Under the pieces are notes generated by a model. It was not told the DNA's origin, ran no database searches, and saw only the letters and a list, made by a program, of their open reading frames with translations. Position numbers and translations under genes: made by a program. From an uncultured Eubacteriales bacterium (GTDB taxonomy: Bacteria; Bacillota; Clostridia; Oscillospirales; Acutalibacteraceae), in contig CAKSQT010000002.1 of assembly GCA_934486755.1 (NCBI GenBank), positions 1 to 64,000 of the forward strand: a stretch of 64,000 bases of DNA. Reading direction: 5' to 3'. Shown here one piece after another: positions 33,488-42,591 of this stretch (position 1 is its first letter; each line of letters begins with the position of its first letter).

Positions 33488-34828
33488 TTAATAATGATAT
33501 TTTTTCCGTTTTACTATCAGGAAAAAACCTGAGAAGATAACCGCCATAAATTCGGCGACAATGATAGAGAACCATATACCGTTGATTTTGAAAAACAACG
33601 GCAACAGCAAAACAGCGGCGACCTGAAAAACGAGCGTCCGCAAAAACGAGATGATTGCCGAAGTAACACCGTCGTTAAGCGCCGTAAAAAATCCCGAAGC
33701 GAAGATAGCATACCCCATAAAGAGGAACGACAGCGCGAAAATGCGGAACCCAGAAACCGTCAATTTCATAAGTTCAGAGTCATAGCCTACAAACATTCGC
33801 GCAAGCGGCGAAGCGAGCAGCTGCGCCGCGGCAACCATACCTACACCGAATATTCCTATAATAATTATGCTTTTTTTAAGCAGACTTTTAAGCTCTGCGT
33901 GATTTTGCGCACCGTCGTGGTAGCCGAAAACGGGCGCGGTGCCTATGGAATAACCGATAAAGGCGGCTGAGAATATCATACTGACATACATCATAACGCC
34001 GTATGCCGCAACGCCGTTTTCGCCGTTGTATTTAAGCAGCTGCATATTGTAAAGCATTCCCACAAGGTTCATAGAAACATTGCTCATAAACTCCGACGAG
34101 CCGTTTGTGCAGGCTTTGATGATAGCCTTGCCGTCAAATTTTGTTTTTCCCAGCTTTAAAATACTGCTGTTTTTTCGTGTGAAATAGATAAGCGGGAAAG
34201 TGCCGCCTATAATCTGGCTTGCGGCGGTGGCAACAGCGGCTCCTGCGAGCTTGTATTCCTGCGGCAGGAGTATCACAAGAACGGCGTCAAGCACCATATT
34301 GGTTAACCCAGAGGACAGCGTGACCGCAAGACCCAACTGCGGTTTTTCAGCCGTAACAAAGAACGACTGAAACAGGTATTGAAGTACGTTAAAAGGAAGG
34401 GCAATCAAAACAATACGCGCATAAAGCTCGGCGTTTTTAAGCATTTCACCCTCCGCGCCCAATGCGGAAGCAATGGGTTTTATAAAAATGATACCAAGTA
34501 CCGCAAAAAGCACTCCCAGCGCAAAGGTCGTATATACAAACAGCGAAAAATACCTGTTGGCCTTTTCCTTGTCGCCCTCGCCAAAGGTCTTTGCCGCAAT
34601 AGCCGAGCCTCCCGTTCCGAACATAAAACCGACGGTTGAGAGTATCATCAGAAACGGCATTATGAGGTTTATCGCCGCAAACGGCGTTTTGCCCGCAAAG
34701 TTTGAGACAAAGAATCCGTCTACAACGCTGTAAACGGATGTAAATATCATCATACCGATCGACGGCAGCGTAAAACGCAGCAATCGCCCGTAATTAAAGT
34801 GGTCCGACAGTTGGATCTGTTGTTTCAC
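33488..34828 (-). CDS. MATE family multidrug efflux transporter
   Basis: Twelve-helix Na+/H+-driven exporter of 446 residues. The two bundles begin with LRFTLPSIGMMIFTSVYSVVDGFFVSNF and the later LSSGLTNMVLDAVLV. GTG 34828 is chosen as start: GGGAGAGAAAA precedes it, and GTGA overlaps the stop of the kinase-like gene by 4 nt, so the pair is coupled. It is closest in pattern to the MepA-like branch. Substrates cannot be predicted. Confidence 0.88.
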   Translation of the reverse strand: MKQQIQLSDHFNYGRLLRFTLPSIGMMIFTSVYSVVDGFFVSNFAGKTPFAAINLIMPFLMILSTVGFMFGTGGSAIAAKTFGEGDKEKANRYFSLFVYTTFALGVLFAVLGIIFIKPIASALGAEGEMLKNAELYARIVLIALPFNVLQYLFQSFFVTAEKPQLGLAVTLSSGLTNMVLDAVLVILLPQEYKLAGAAVATAASQIIGGTFPLIYFTRKNSSILKLGKTKFDGKAIIKACTNGSSEFMSNVSMNLVGMLYNMQLLKYNGENGVAAYGVMMYVSMIFSAAFIGYSIGTAPVFGYHDGAQNHAELKSLLKKSIIIIGIFGVGMVAAAQLLASPLARMFVGYDSELMKLTVSGFRIFALSFLFMGYAIFASGFFTALNDGVTSAIISFLRTLVFQVAAVLLLPLFFKINGIWFSIIVAEFMAVIFSGFFLIVKRKKYHY

Positions 34829-35445
34829 TTTTCTCTCCCAAACCAAACATTTGCAAATTCCGCCACCGCAGGCACGGTCTTTTTAATTTCAAAATCCGTT
34901 GTGTTCACGGTAAGGTGATAAGAATTGCGCTGACCCCATTTCGGACCGCCGATTATCTCGCGCGTATACGCGCGGTTCTTGTCTATCTGTTTAATCTTGC
35001 GTACAAGCTCTTTTTCGTTGAGCTTTTCACCGTCTGCGGCGCGCTCCAAACAGCGCTTTACCTTTGCACCCATTTCGGCGCAAACAAACACGTTAAACGG
35101 GTGATATTCCCTCAAAATCATATCTGCGTTACGTCCTACAATAACGCAGTCCTTGCCAAGAGCCGCAATTTCCTCAATAACCTTTTTTTGTTGAAGTAAA
35201 ATATTCACTTTGAATGATTGGAGATATGCCGAGGAGCTGAGGGTGCTGCGGAATGATATTTCGTGGTTCTGCCAGCCGTGATTGCTCAGCGCATACTCAA
35301 CATAATCGGCGTCCAAACCGCTTTTTTCCGCTACCGCGGAGATAATCTCGCTGTCGTAATAATCGTACCCCAAAAAATCCGCAAGGCGTTTGCCAAGCTC
35401 TCTGCCGCCGCTGCCGAATTCGCGGCTTATGGTTATAATATTCAT
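34825..35445 (-). CDS. cytidylate kinase-like protein
   Basis: P-loop kinase-like protein of 206 residues: ITISREFGSGGRELGKRLA is the Walker A region. YYDSEII, IVGRNADMIL and KNRAYTREIIGGPKWGQRNSYHLTVNT complete the family. These proteins resemble CMP kinase, but their true substrate is unproven. ATG 35445 is used because GGAGGAAAAATT precedes it. The coupling to a MATE pump is common in gut Clostridia. Confidence 0.83.
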   Translation of the reverse strand: MNIITISREFGSGGRELGKRLADFLGYDYYDSEIISAVAEKSGLDADYVEYALSNHGWQNHEISFRSTLSSSAYLQSFKVNILLQQKKVIEEIAALGKDCVIVGRNADMILREYHPFNVFVCAEMGAKVKRCLERAADGEKLNEKELVRKIKQIDKNRAYTREIIGGPKWGQRNSYHLTVNTTDFEIKKTVPAVAEFANVWFGREK

Positions 35446-35555
35446 AATTTTTCCTCCGTTTCCTCCCAATTTTTTCATTCAAGTTTATTATAGTACATTT
35501 TTAAAATTATATCAACGGCGAAATATCAAAAATGCGCCGATTAAGGCACAAAACA

Positions 35556-35584
35556 TTGACAAAATCGGCGTTAGGTTGTATAAT
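35556..35584 (+). promoter_or_regulatory. tRNA promoter
   Basis: TTGACA (35556-35561), 17 bp, TATAAT (35579-35584), 18 bp before the tRNA. Perfect consensus. Confidence 0.88.
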
Positions 35585-35602
35585 ACGTTGGTATCATAAA
35601 AT

Positions 35603-35678
35603 CCGGGTGTGGCGCAGCTGGGAGCGCGGGTGGTTTGGGACCATCAGGCCGCAGGTTCGATCCCTGTCACTCGGACCA
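35603..35678 (+). tRNA. tRNA-Pro (anticodon TGG)
   Basis: A 76-nt cloverleaf with CCA encoded. The acceptor CCGGGTG pairs with CACTCGG. The D-arm has GCGC/GCGC, and the anticodon stem GGTGG/CCATC has loop TTTGGGA (anticodon 35636-35638). The T-arm is GCAGG-TTCGATC-CCTGT. It reads CCN codons through the U34 wobble base. A good promoter is directly upstream and a terminator directly downstream. Confidence 0.93.
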
Positions 35679-35685
35679 AAATTTT

Positions 35686-35726
35686 GACCGAAAGCAGAGT
35701 TTATTCTCCGCTTTCGGTCATTTTTT
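35686..35726 (+). terminator. terminator of tRNA-Pro
   Basis: GACCGAAAGC pairs with GCTTTCGGTC, loop of 14 nt, followed by ATTTTTT. Confidence 0.85.
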
Positions 35727-35872
35727 ATGCTTATTTAGGTGTCTTACCGCCACTTTTGAAAAAACCGCATTTTTATGACCACATCATCAAACATGGACTG
35801 AAAATTCCTTTTTCTTTGTTTACAGCGGCGCAAAATTTAAGTGACATTTAAGCCCTAAAAACAGGCATTTAC

Positions 35873-36349
35873 TTATTCGGTTTCTGTGCGAACAGTAAAC
35901 ACATCCGGAATATTGAAAATATCTTTTTTCAAAAACAACGGGTAAAAGTATTCATCCTTTAATTGAGCAAACCCCAACCACTCAAAGGTGTGTATGCGGT
36001 CACCCTCGTTTGTTGTGAACTTTTTACCTCGCGATAATAAATCGGTATCTGTTATATCCATTAAAAAATAAATGCACAATTCGTGGTAATGCAGATTATC
36101 GACATCTTCCGTAAAAAATGCTTGGTTTAGCCAAACAGGGCGGACAATCTTAGGAGTTACACCTAATTCCTCCCGAACCTCTCTGATAACGGCATTTTCC
36201 GCAGTTTCTCCTATTGCAACCCTTCCACCGGGCAAATAGTAATACGGAGACCTTTCATCATGCATTGCTAAAATTTTGCCGTCGGAAATTATCAGAGCAC
36301 ATACTCTGTAATTAAACTTTTCATTGCCTATCTTAAAGGAAATATCCAT
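35873..36349 (-). CDS. NUDIX hydrolase
   Basis: Pyrophosphohydrolase of 158 residues with a complete Nudix box: GGRVAIGETAENAVIREV then REELG (GX5EX7REUXEEXGU). It probably cleaves nucleotide or sugar-nucleotide diphosphates. Substrate is not predictable. AGAGGTAAAAAATCGA precedes ATG 36349. It stands alone, facing the tRNA. Confidence 0.88.
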   Translation of the reverse strand: MDISFKIGNEKFNYRVCALIISDGKILAMHDERSPYYYLPGGRVAIGETAENAVIREVREELGVTPKIVRPVWLNQAFFTEDVDNLHYHELCIYFLMDITDTDLLSRGKKFTTNEGDRIHTFEWLGFAQLKDEYFYPLFLKKDIFNIPDVFTVRTETE

Positions 36350-36479
36350 TCGATTTTTTACCTCTCTTATATTTGATAAATTAAATTGATTATATCACAC
36401 AATCAAATAATAATCTACAAATAGATGCATAACAATCTACCGCCACAGTATCCCGTGGCGGCATTTTATTATGTCCGTT

Positions 36480-36740
36480 TTATGTGTTTTGTCTTGATTT
36501 GAGTTTTTCTTTCTCAGCGGTAATTTCCGCATTCTTTTGTTTAATCATCTCGGCAAGCCTTTCTTCGCATTCTTCTCTTGTGTCGGCGTAGATGTTAAAC
36601 TTTTTGCGTTTGCCGTTCGGCAATTTCGGAGAATAACTCCCTTCCCATTTCTTTTCGCTGATTCTAAATATGCACCCCGTTCCGGGGCGGCGTATCTTCG
36701 GCTGTTTCGGCTCAAATTTCGCTACGGTAATTCTCATCAT
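36480..36740 (-). CDS. small protein resembling an integrase N-terminal Arm DNA-binding domain
   Basis: Protein of 86 residues starting at ATG 36740, with AGAAGG 8 nt upstream inside the end of the AraC gene (29-nt overlap). The core GCIFRISEKKWEGSYSPK, then NGKRKKFNIYADTREECEERLAEMI is the three-stranded sheet plus helix that precedes the catalytic part of many tyrosine recombinases. No recombinase catalytic domain follows. It could be a stand-alone DNA-binding protein or the remnant of a lost integrated element. A hairpin CCGCCAC/GTGGCGG lies just beyond the stop (36441-36463). Confidence 0.6.
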   Translation of the reverse strand: MMRITVAKFEPKQPKIRRPGTGCIFRISEKKWEGSYSPKLPNGKRKKFNIYADTREECEERLAEMIKQKNAEITAEKEKLKSRQNT

Positions 36741-37560
36741 CCATATTACCTTCTGTATAAGCCTCAATATCCATTTCATAGGTTGGCTGATAACCTGATG
36801 TCGGGAAAAATTCCGAGGTTATTTTGTGCCACATATCCTGCATTGCATTTGGCATTGCCCCTTTGCACTCAAAAATTGCCCAAGTTCTTGCGGGAATTGT
36901 GTTTTTTCGGAATCCTTTCGGACCGGCGGTTTCTTTGCTGCATACTGCTCCGATAGAATACTCAAAAGTCTTTGCATTTTCGGAATTGTTTCCGTAGCAA
37001 ACACCGAAAATAAGCGAGCCGTCAGTTGTGTTTTCAAACAAGGTTTTCACCGTGCCGTCATTGTGCGATCGCGTCCAAAAATCAGGAATACTTTTTGCGT
37101 TTATATCATTTTCAATGCTATGTCTTTCCGCCTTTTCAATAATTTCAAACGCTTCTTTTTCAACAATTTTATAGTCCATCACAGAACCTCCGCTTAATGT
37201 GATTTTTACAGAAAGACGAGAATAAGATTTGAGCTTTGAACCGTTTTTCTTTGCTTCGGACGGTGTTATACCGTGAAATTTAGAAAAGGCTCTTGTAAAA
37301 CTTTCAGGACTTTCATAACCGTATTTTAATGCAATATCTATTACTTTTGCGTCAGACGCATTTAACTCATTGCCAGCAAGAGATAGTCTTCTGTTGCGAA
37401 TATACTCACTAAGGGGAATATCGCACAGAATACCGAAAATTCTTTGAAAATAAAAACTTGAACAGGCGGCCTCGGCTGCTGCCTTGTCAAAATCAATTTC
37501 CTCTGTTAAATGATCCTCTATGTAGTTAATAGCATTTTGCATCCCGACAATCCAATCCAT
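36712..37560 (-). CDS. AraC family regulator with GyrI-like effector domain
   Basis: Transcription factor of 282 residues. The two AraC helix-turn-helices are at about 8-105 (FDKAAAEAACSSFYFQRIF and VIDIALKYGYESPESFTRAF with GITPSEAKK). A C-terminal GyrI/SOUL-like ligand domain (about 125-275) ends with FFPTSGYQPTYEMDIEAY. This Rob/BmrR-like layout senses small hydrophobic molecules. No target gene is adjacent except the small overlapping gene downstream. Confidence 0.88.
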   Translation of the reverse strand: MDWIVGMQNAINYIEDHLTEEIDFDKAAAEAACSSFYFQRIFGILCDIPLSEYIRNRRLSLAGNELNASDAKVIDIALKYGYESPESFTRAFSKFHGITPSEAKKNGSKLKSYSRLSVKITLSGGSVMDYKIVEKEAFEIIEKAERHSIENDINAKSIPDFWTRSHNDGTVKTLFENTTDGSLIFGVCYGNNSENAKTFEYSIGAVCSKETAGPKGFRKNTIPARTWAIFECKGAMPNAMQDMWHKITSEFFPTSGYQPTYEMDIEAYTEGNMDDENYRSEI

Positions 37561-37708
37561 AGCAATTCTCCTTTCTGTGTAATTACATTATAAAAAAAGC
37601 AATATAAAATTTCCCGACTTTTCTTGTTCACGTATGCAAGCTTTGTGTTATAACGACCTTATAACGGATTAATGCCGTAATAATTAAATTTGGCTAAAAA
37701 ATCGGAAT

Positions 37709-38182
37709 TTATAGTTTTAACAAATAGAGTATGCTGTTTCTATCGGGATATAAATACGGTACGGGCAAATCCGACGGTTCTATTCTGCAAAAGCCGACCT
37801 TTTCATAGAATTTATGAGATACGCGGGCGACGGACGGCGTATCCAGAACAATCTGCCGAACTCCTGCGTTGTTAGCGAATTTCAAAAGCTCACTATACAA
37901 TGCCGACCCCACTTTTTGTGAGCGAAATTCCTTTTTAACAAAGAATTTTTTTAAAACGGCGCAATGCTTTTCCCTTATCATCAGACCGATGGTTCCGATT
38001 ACCGTACCGTCAGACACGGCAATCCAAAACTCGCCGCCGTCCTTTTGGTAACTGCGGTAAATATCAAGCAGGTCAGGCTGCTCTTGGAGAGACAGGTTGA
38101 TTTTTGCCTCGTTATTCTGTATGTTTAGAATGAGGGATACGATTTGTTCATAGTATTTTCCGCTGTATGTTTCGATTTTCAA
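37709..38182 (-). CDS. GNAT family N-acetyltransferase
   Basis: Acyl-CoA-dependent acetyltransferase of 157 residues. The acetyl-CoA loop appears in LKKFFVKKEFRSQKVGSALYSELLKFA, and VLDTPSVARVSHKFYEKVGF is the C-terminal part. TTG 38182 is preferred over ATG 38191 because AAGGAG touches that ATG directly, leaving no spacing. Substrate unknown. Confidence 0.78.
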   Translation of the reverse strand: MKIETYSGKYYEQIVSLILNIQNNEAKINLSLQEQPDLLDIYRSYQKDGGEFWIAVSDGTVIGTIGLMIREKHCAVLKKFFVKKEFRSQKVGSALYSELLKFANNAGVRQIVLDTPSVARVSHKFYEKVGFCRIEPSDLPVPYLYPDRNSILYLLKL

Positions 38183-38264
38183 AAACGTCATCTCCTTAGG
38201 TTTTGGATATAAGGCGGATGCCCAATTCTAATTTGTTCAAAGCTATAATTCGGTTTTCCGATAA

Positions 38265-39152
38265 TCATAAGCCCCTACATTCCAAAATCATATGTTCAAG
38301 CTCTTTGGCAGCCACGCTAAGCGGCTGTTCTTTTCTTTTTATTATTACAATATTTCGTTTCGGAATCTGTTCTTTAAGGTTTATTGTGCAAATTCCGCCG
38401 ACATCTTTCAAAAACTCTTCGGGGACAAAGCCTATGCCGAGGTCGGCTTGAACCATAGGCAGTATCTGATCCGCTGTGAATGCCTCTATATCGGGCTTGT
38501 AGGGTAATCCGTGCGCAGAAAACAGCGCCGAATAAAATTCAAAAGATTTGGTGTCCTTGCCGAGCGAGATAAGCGGAAAATCCGTTAATTCCGAAAGAGA
38601 TACGCGCTTGCCCGCAAGGTCCTTGAAATACGGCGAGCATACGGCAACTTCGGTAATCGGCTTGACGGGTGTTTCCAAGAGCGACGCCGTATGTACGGTG
38701 GGGGTGGTGACGACGGCAACGTCCGCCGAGCCGTCTTTCAGCGCGCCGATCGCCTGCGGTGTGGAGTGATTGCTGATACGGATATGAATACCCGGATATA
38801 AAATACGGTATTTTTTCAGTATCGGCAGAAGAAGACAGCGCAACGCTACCTCGCTTGCCGCGATATACACCGTTCCGCTTTGAAGATTGCGGCTTTCCGT
38901 AAGCTCCGATTCTCCCGCGTCTATATGTTCAATGGCAATGCGGATATGCTCGTACAGCCTTTCGCCCTCAGGCGTCAGCTGCATTCCTTTTTTGGAGCGC
39001 AAAAACAGCGGACAGCCCAGCTCGGCTTCTAATTTTTTAATAGTGCGCGTCATATTCGGCTGATTGTTTAAAAGGAGCTTTGCCGCCTGCGATACGTTTT
39101 TGTATTTTGCAACATAATAGAAGATACGGTAGTAATCATAGCTTATATACAT
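38265..39152 (-). CDS. LysR family transcriptional regulator
   Basis: Regulator of 295 residues. The N-terminal winged HTH has YKNVSQAAKLLLNNQPNMTRTIKKLEAELGCPLF. A periplasmic-binding-like effector domain (about 90-290) follows. It is divergent from the aspartate aminotransferase-like gene across a 119-bp spacer that contains a palindrome, the usual layout for LysR control of the neighbour. The co-inducer is unknown. Confidence 0.9.
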   Translation of the reverse strand: MYISYDYYRIFYYVAKYKNVSQAAKLLLNNQPNMTRTIKKLEAELGCPLFLRSKKGMQLTPEGERLYEHIRIAIEHIDAGESELTESRNLQSGTVYIAASEVALRCLLLPILKKYRILYPGIHIRISNHSTPQAIGALKDGSADVAVVTTPTVHTASLLETPVKPITEVAVCSPYFKDLAGKRVSLSELTDFPLISLGKDTKSFEFYSALFSAHGLPYKPDIEAFTADQILPMVQADLGIGFVPEEFLKDVGGICTINLKEQIPKRNIVIIKRKEQPLSVAAKELEHMILECRGL

Positions 39153-39182
39153 TTGCGTTGCCTCACATTATCTATGTCATAA

Positions 39183-39201
39183 AGATATTATAAATATATC
39201 T
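39183..39201. promoter_or_regulatory. candidate LysR operator
   Basis: AGATAT-N7-ATATCT, an AT-rich palindrome holding a T-N11-A type core. It lies in the divergent spacer upstream of the aminotransferase promoter. Confidence 0.5.
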
Positions 39202-39210
39202 AACATACAT

Positions 39211-39239
39211 TTTACATATATATCAATCTGAATTATAAT
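39211..39239 (+). promoter_or_regulatory. promoter of the aminotransferase operon
   Basis: TTTACA (39211-39216), 17 bp, TATAAT (39234-39239), 32 bp before the ATG and next to the candidate LysR site. Confidence 0.7.
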
Positions 39240-39271
39240 ATACCCGTCATTGAAAGTCAAGGAGTGGTACG

Positions 39272-40552
39272 ATGAACTTTTGCGGGGCAGATGCGCCTTT
39301 ACTGTTATCGGAAAAAGAAAAGTGTGAAAAAAGGCTTGAAGAAATTGCCGAAAATGGGCTTTCCCTTGACCTTTCCCGCGGGAAACCCTCGCCAGAACAG
39401 CTTTCGCTTTCTCTGCCGATGCTGGACGTGCTTGATCACCGCAGTATTTTGGACAGCGAAAACGGAATAGATTGCCGAAATTACGGTGCGCCCGACGGTA
39501 TACCCGAAGCGCGGCGCTTGCTTGCGCATATGATGGGAACGCACGTAATGCACACGCTTGTGGGCGGAAACAGCAGTTTAACGCTGATGTATCAGCTGGT
39601 AAGCCACGGTATGACTGACGGAATCTGCGGCGGTACGCCGTGGCAGGAAATAAAGAACCGCAAATTTTTGTGCCCCGTTCCGGGATATGACCGTCATTTC
39701 GCTATTACAGAGCATTTTGGATTTGAGCTTATCTCCGTTGAGATGAATGATGACGGGCCTGATATGGAAAGGGTAGAGGAGCTTATAAAGGACCCAAGCG
39801 TTAAGGGTATTTGGTGCGTGCCTAAATACCAAAATCCTACGGGTATTGTGTTCAGCGACGAGGTCGTTCGCCGTTTCGCGCGGTTAAAACCTGCGGCGGA
39901 GGATTTCCGTATCTTTTGGGACAACGCCTATTGCATACATTGCTTCGACGGAAAATGCGCCGAGATTCCCGATATAATCGAGGAATGTGAAAAAGCGGGG
40001 AACGCGGATCTTGTCTATGAGTTCTGCTCAACAAGCAAGGTTACTTTCCCCGGTTCGGGAATTTCCGCCGTGGCGGCGAGCCCCGCAAACCTCATAGATA
40101 TTCGCTCGTTTATGCATTTTGCCACCATAGGTCCTGATAAACTGAATCAACTGCAACACGCGCGCTTTTTTAAAGGCAGCGCGGGACTCAGATCGCATAT
40201 GAAAAAGCACGCGGATATTTTAAAGCTCAAATTTGACGCGGTGTATAAAACGCTTGAAAAAGAGCTTGGCGGCACGGGTATCGCTGATTGGACGACCCCA
40301 AAGGGAGGATATTTTCTTTCCTTTAATACATTGCCAGGCTGTGCCGAGGCGGTTGTTCAGATGTGTGCGGAATACGGAGTCAAGTTTACCCCCGCAGGTT
40401 CGACATATCCGCACGGATATGATCCGCAGGATCGCAACATACGGCTTGCCCCGTCCTTCGCCTGCGTTGATGAAATTACCGAGGCTATCAGAGTTCTGTG
40501 CTTTTGCACCAAACTTGTCAGTATAAAAACAATTATGAAAGCAAGGTCATAA
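39272..40552 (+). CDS. class I aminotransferase, aspartate aminotransferase type Ic-like
   Basis: PLP enzyme of 426 residues. It has LDLSRGKPSPEQLSLS at the start, VPKYQNPTG, FWDNAYCIHCF and the PLP Lys in STSKVTFPGSG, then RLAPSFACVDEI near the end. These fit the separate aspartate aminotransferase branch found in corynebacteria and Firmicutes. It would interconvert aspartate and oxaloacetate. AAGGAGTGGTACG precedes ATG 39272. It is co-directional with yoaK-like and purA, and aspartate is the amino donor used by PurA. Confidence 0.8.
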   Translation: MNFCGADAPLLLSEKEKCEKRLEEIAENGLSLDLSRGKPSPEQLSLSLPMLDVLDHRSILDSENGIDCRNYGAPDGIPEARRLLAHMMGTHVMHTLVGGNSSLTLMYQLVSHGMTDGICGGTPWQEIKNRKFLCPVPGYDRHFAITEHFGFELISVEMNDDGPDMERVEELIKDPSVKGIWCVPKYQNPTGIVFSDEVVRRFARLKPAAEDFRIFWDNAYCIHCFDGKCAEIPDIIEECEKAGNADLVYEFCSTSKVTFPGSGISAVAASPANLIDIRSFMHFATIGPDKLNQLQHARFFKGSAGLRSHMKKHADILKLKFDAVYKTLEKELGGTGIADWTTPKGGYFLSFNTLPGCAEAVVQMCAEYGVKFTPAGSTYPHGYDPQDRNIRLAPSFACVDEITEAIRVLCFCTKLVSIKTIMKARS

Positions 40553-40625
40553 AAATGGTATCGGTTTTAAAAAATGCAAAGACCATATTGCGCCGCAGCC
40601 GCTTTCTCGGAAAAGAGGAGGCGTT

Positions 40626-41297
40626 ATGAAGAACGTTAAACCGTTTCACGGGCAAATGTCAGACAGCTTTCGTGCGGCTATATTTATTATTCTGTCAGGC
40701 GGCTTTCAGGACGCTTACACATATACCTGCCGCGGCGGAGTTTTTGCAAACGCGCAGACAGGAAACATCGTTCTTCTAAGTACGGCGCTGTTTCGCGGTG
40801 AATGGCAGGCGGGACTGAAATATCTTGTTCCTGTAATTTCTTTTCTTATCGGTACGGCGGCAGCGGAATGTATACATATACGCCTTAAAAACTACGAAAA
40901 AATCCATTGGCGGCAGATAATTCTTCTTTGCGAGACGGTTTTGCTCTTTGCCGTCGGATTTTTGCCGAACACCGCCGAGCCGATTGCAAACGCATTGGTA
41001 TCGTTTGTCTGCGCTATGCAGGTGCAAACCTTCCATAAGGTCCGCGGACACGCCTATGCCAGCACAATGTGTATAGGAAATCTGAGGTCGGGAACAGAGG
41101 CGCTGTGCGCATATTTCCGTGTGCGCGACAAGGAGATTCTGCGGAAAGCGCTAACTTATTTCGGCGTGATTTTGGTTTTTGGCTTAGGCGCGGGCTTCGG
41201 CAGCATTTTAGCGCTTGCGTTAGGTTATAAAGCAATTTGGCTGTGTTGCATTTTATTATCAGTCAGCTTTGTTATGATGTTTGTACCCGAAAAATAA
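40626..41297 (+). CDS. YoaK family (DUF1275) membrane protein
   Basis: Membrane protein of 223 residues with six hydrophobic helices. The family hallmark is GGFQDAYTYTCRGGVFANAQTGN near residue 24, then VRGHAYASTMCIGNLRSG. Function is unknown; transport has been proposed for the family. GAAAAGAGGAGGCGTT gives a strong ribosome site. It lies between the aminotransferase and purA, 15 nt before the latter. Confidence 0.82.
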   Translation: MKNVKPFHGQMSDSFRAAIFIILSGGFQDAYTYTCRGGVFANAQTGNIVLLSTALFRGEWQAGLKYLVPVISFLIGTAAAECIHIRLKNYEKIHWRQIILLCETVLLFAVGFLPNTAEPIANALVSFVCAMQVQTFHKVRGHAYASTMCIGNLRSGTEALCAYFRVRDKEILRKALTYFGVILVFGLGAGFGSILALALGYKAIWLCCILLSVSFVMMFVPEK

Positions 41298-41312
41298 AAC
41301 GAGGTGTTGTTT

Positions 41313-42584
41313 ATGTTATCAGCAGTTGTAGGAATTAATTGGGGCGATGAGGGAAAAGGCAGAATGGTTGATTTGCTCTGCCGAAATTTTGATATTGTTT
41401 GCCGTTATCAGGGCGGAAACAACGCGGGTCATACAGTAGTGAACAAAAAGGGCAGATTCGTGCTGAATCTGTTGCCGAGCGGTATTTTGCAGGACGGCAC
41501 GGTGAACGTACTCGGAGGCGGTACGGTCATAGATATTGAGCATTTGGCAAAAGAAATAGCCGCCTTGCAGGCGGCGGGCATTAACGTTACTCCCGAAAAC
41601 TTGAAGATCAGCGACAAAGCCACCGTCTGTATGCCGTACCACCGTTTGCAGGACTGTCTTGAAGAAGACAGGCTCGCCGAAAACAAATTCGGCTCAACAC
41701 GGCGCGGTATAGGTCCCGTTTATTCCGATAAATATATGAAAAAAACAATCCGTATGGGCGACCTTAAACGGCTTGATTCCATTCGCCAACATATTGCGGG
41801 CATAGTGGAATGGAAAAACCTTATGATTGTCGGCGGTTACGGTAAGCCGAAAATAGAAACGCAGTCGGTAATTAATTGGCTTTATACCTACGGCGAATCG
41901 CTTAAACCGTTCATCTGCAATACTTCAAAGTATTTAAGCGACGCCGTTTCCGCCAAGAAACGAATTTTATTTGAAGCGCAGTTGGGAGCCCTGCGAGATA
42001 TTGATATGGGCATTTATCCGTATACCTCGTCTTCAAACAGCCTTTCCGCCTACGCTCCCATAGGCGCAGGTATTCCAGGCGAAAAACTTGACGGCGTGAT
42101 AGGAATTATGAAAGCCTATTCAACCTGCGTCGGCGAAGGACCGTTTACCTGCGAACTGTTTGGCGAGGAGGGCGAAGCCCTTAGAAAATCGGGGAATGAA
42201 TACGGCGCGGCAACGGGACGTCCGAGACGTGTGGGCGGATTTGATGCCGTCGCCTCGCGTTACGGCGTTAAGGTTCAGGGCGCCGACAAGATTGCCCTGA
42301 CAAAGCTCGACGTGCTTTCGTATCTCGATAAAATCCCCGTTTGCGTGGCTTATGAAGCCGAAGGGAAGAAAATTTATGATTTTCCGTTCGGCGACGTGCT
42401 TGATGAAGCAAAACCGATTTATGAGTACTTAGACGGCTGGAAGCAAGATATTTCCCATTGCCGCAGTTATGACGAACTGCCGAAGAATGCCCAAAAATAT
42501 GTTGAGTATATCGAAAAACTAGTCGGCTGCACGGTGAATTATATCTCGGTCGGAGCAGAAAGAGATCAGATAATCATCAGGTAA
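41313..42584 (+). CDS. purA: adenylosuccinate synthetase
   Basis: GTP-dependent ligase of 423 residues making adenylosuccinate from IMP and aspartate, the first committed step to AMP. Motifs: GINWGDEGKGRMVD (catalytic Asp), NNAGHTVV (catalytic His), STRRGIGPVYSDK, GPFTCELFGEEG, ATGRPRRVGGFD and TKLDVL. ATG 41313 is used, with GAGG 8 nt upstream, not the GTG at 41304. Other purine genes are not nearby. Confidence 0.95.
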   Translation: MLSAVVGINWGDEGKGRMVDLLCRNFDIVCRYQGGNNAGHTVVNKKGRFVLNLLPSGILQDGTVNVLGGGTVIDIEHLAKEIAALQAAGINVTPENLKISDKATVCMPYHRLQDCLEEDRLAENKFGSTRRGIGPVYSDKYMKKTIRMGDLKRLDSIRQHIAGIVEWKNLMIVGGYGKPKIETQSVINWLYTYGESLKPFICNTSKYLSDAVSAKKRILFEAQLGALRDIDMGIYPYTSSSNSLSAYAPIGAGIPGEKLDGVIGIMKAYSTCVGEGPFTCELFGEEGEALRKSGNEYGAATGRPRRVGGFDAVASRYGVKVQGADKIALTKLDVLSYLDKIPVCVAYEAEGKKIYDFPFGDVLDEAKPIYEYLDGWKQDISHCRSYDELPKNAQKYVEYIEKLVGCTVNYISVGAERDQIIIR

Positions 42585-42591
42585 AATCAGT

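Noticed and set aside
35609..35851. Open reading frame of 80 codons on the plus strand
   Set aside because: It covers the tRNA-Pro and its terminator; the RNA gene explains the sequence.
36712..36779. Upstream start (36779) for the small Arm-domain gene
   Set aside because: It would overlap the AraC gene by 68 nt and lacks a ribosome site. ATG 36740 has AGAAGG at good spacing.
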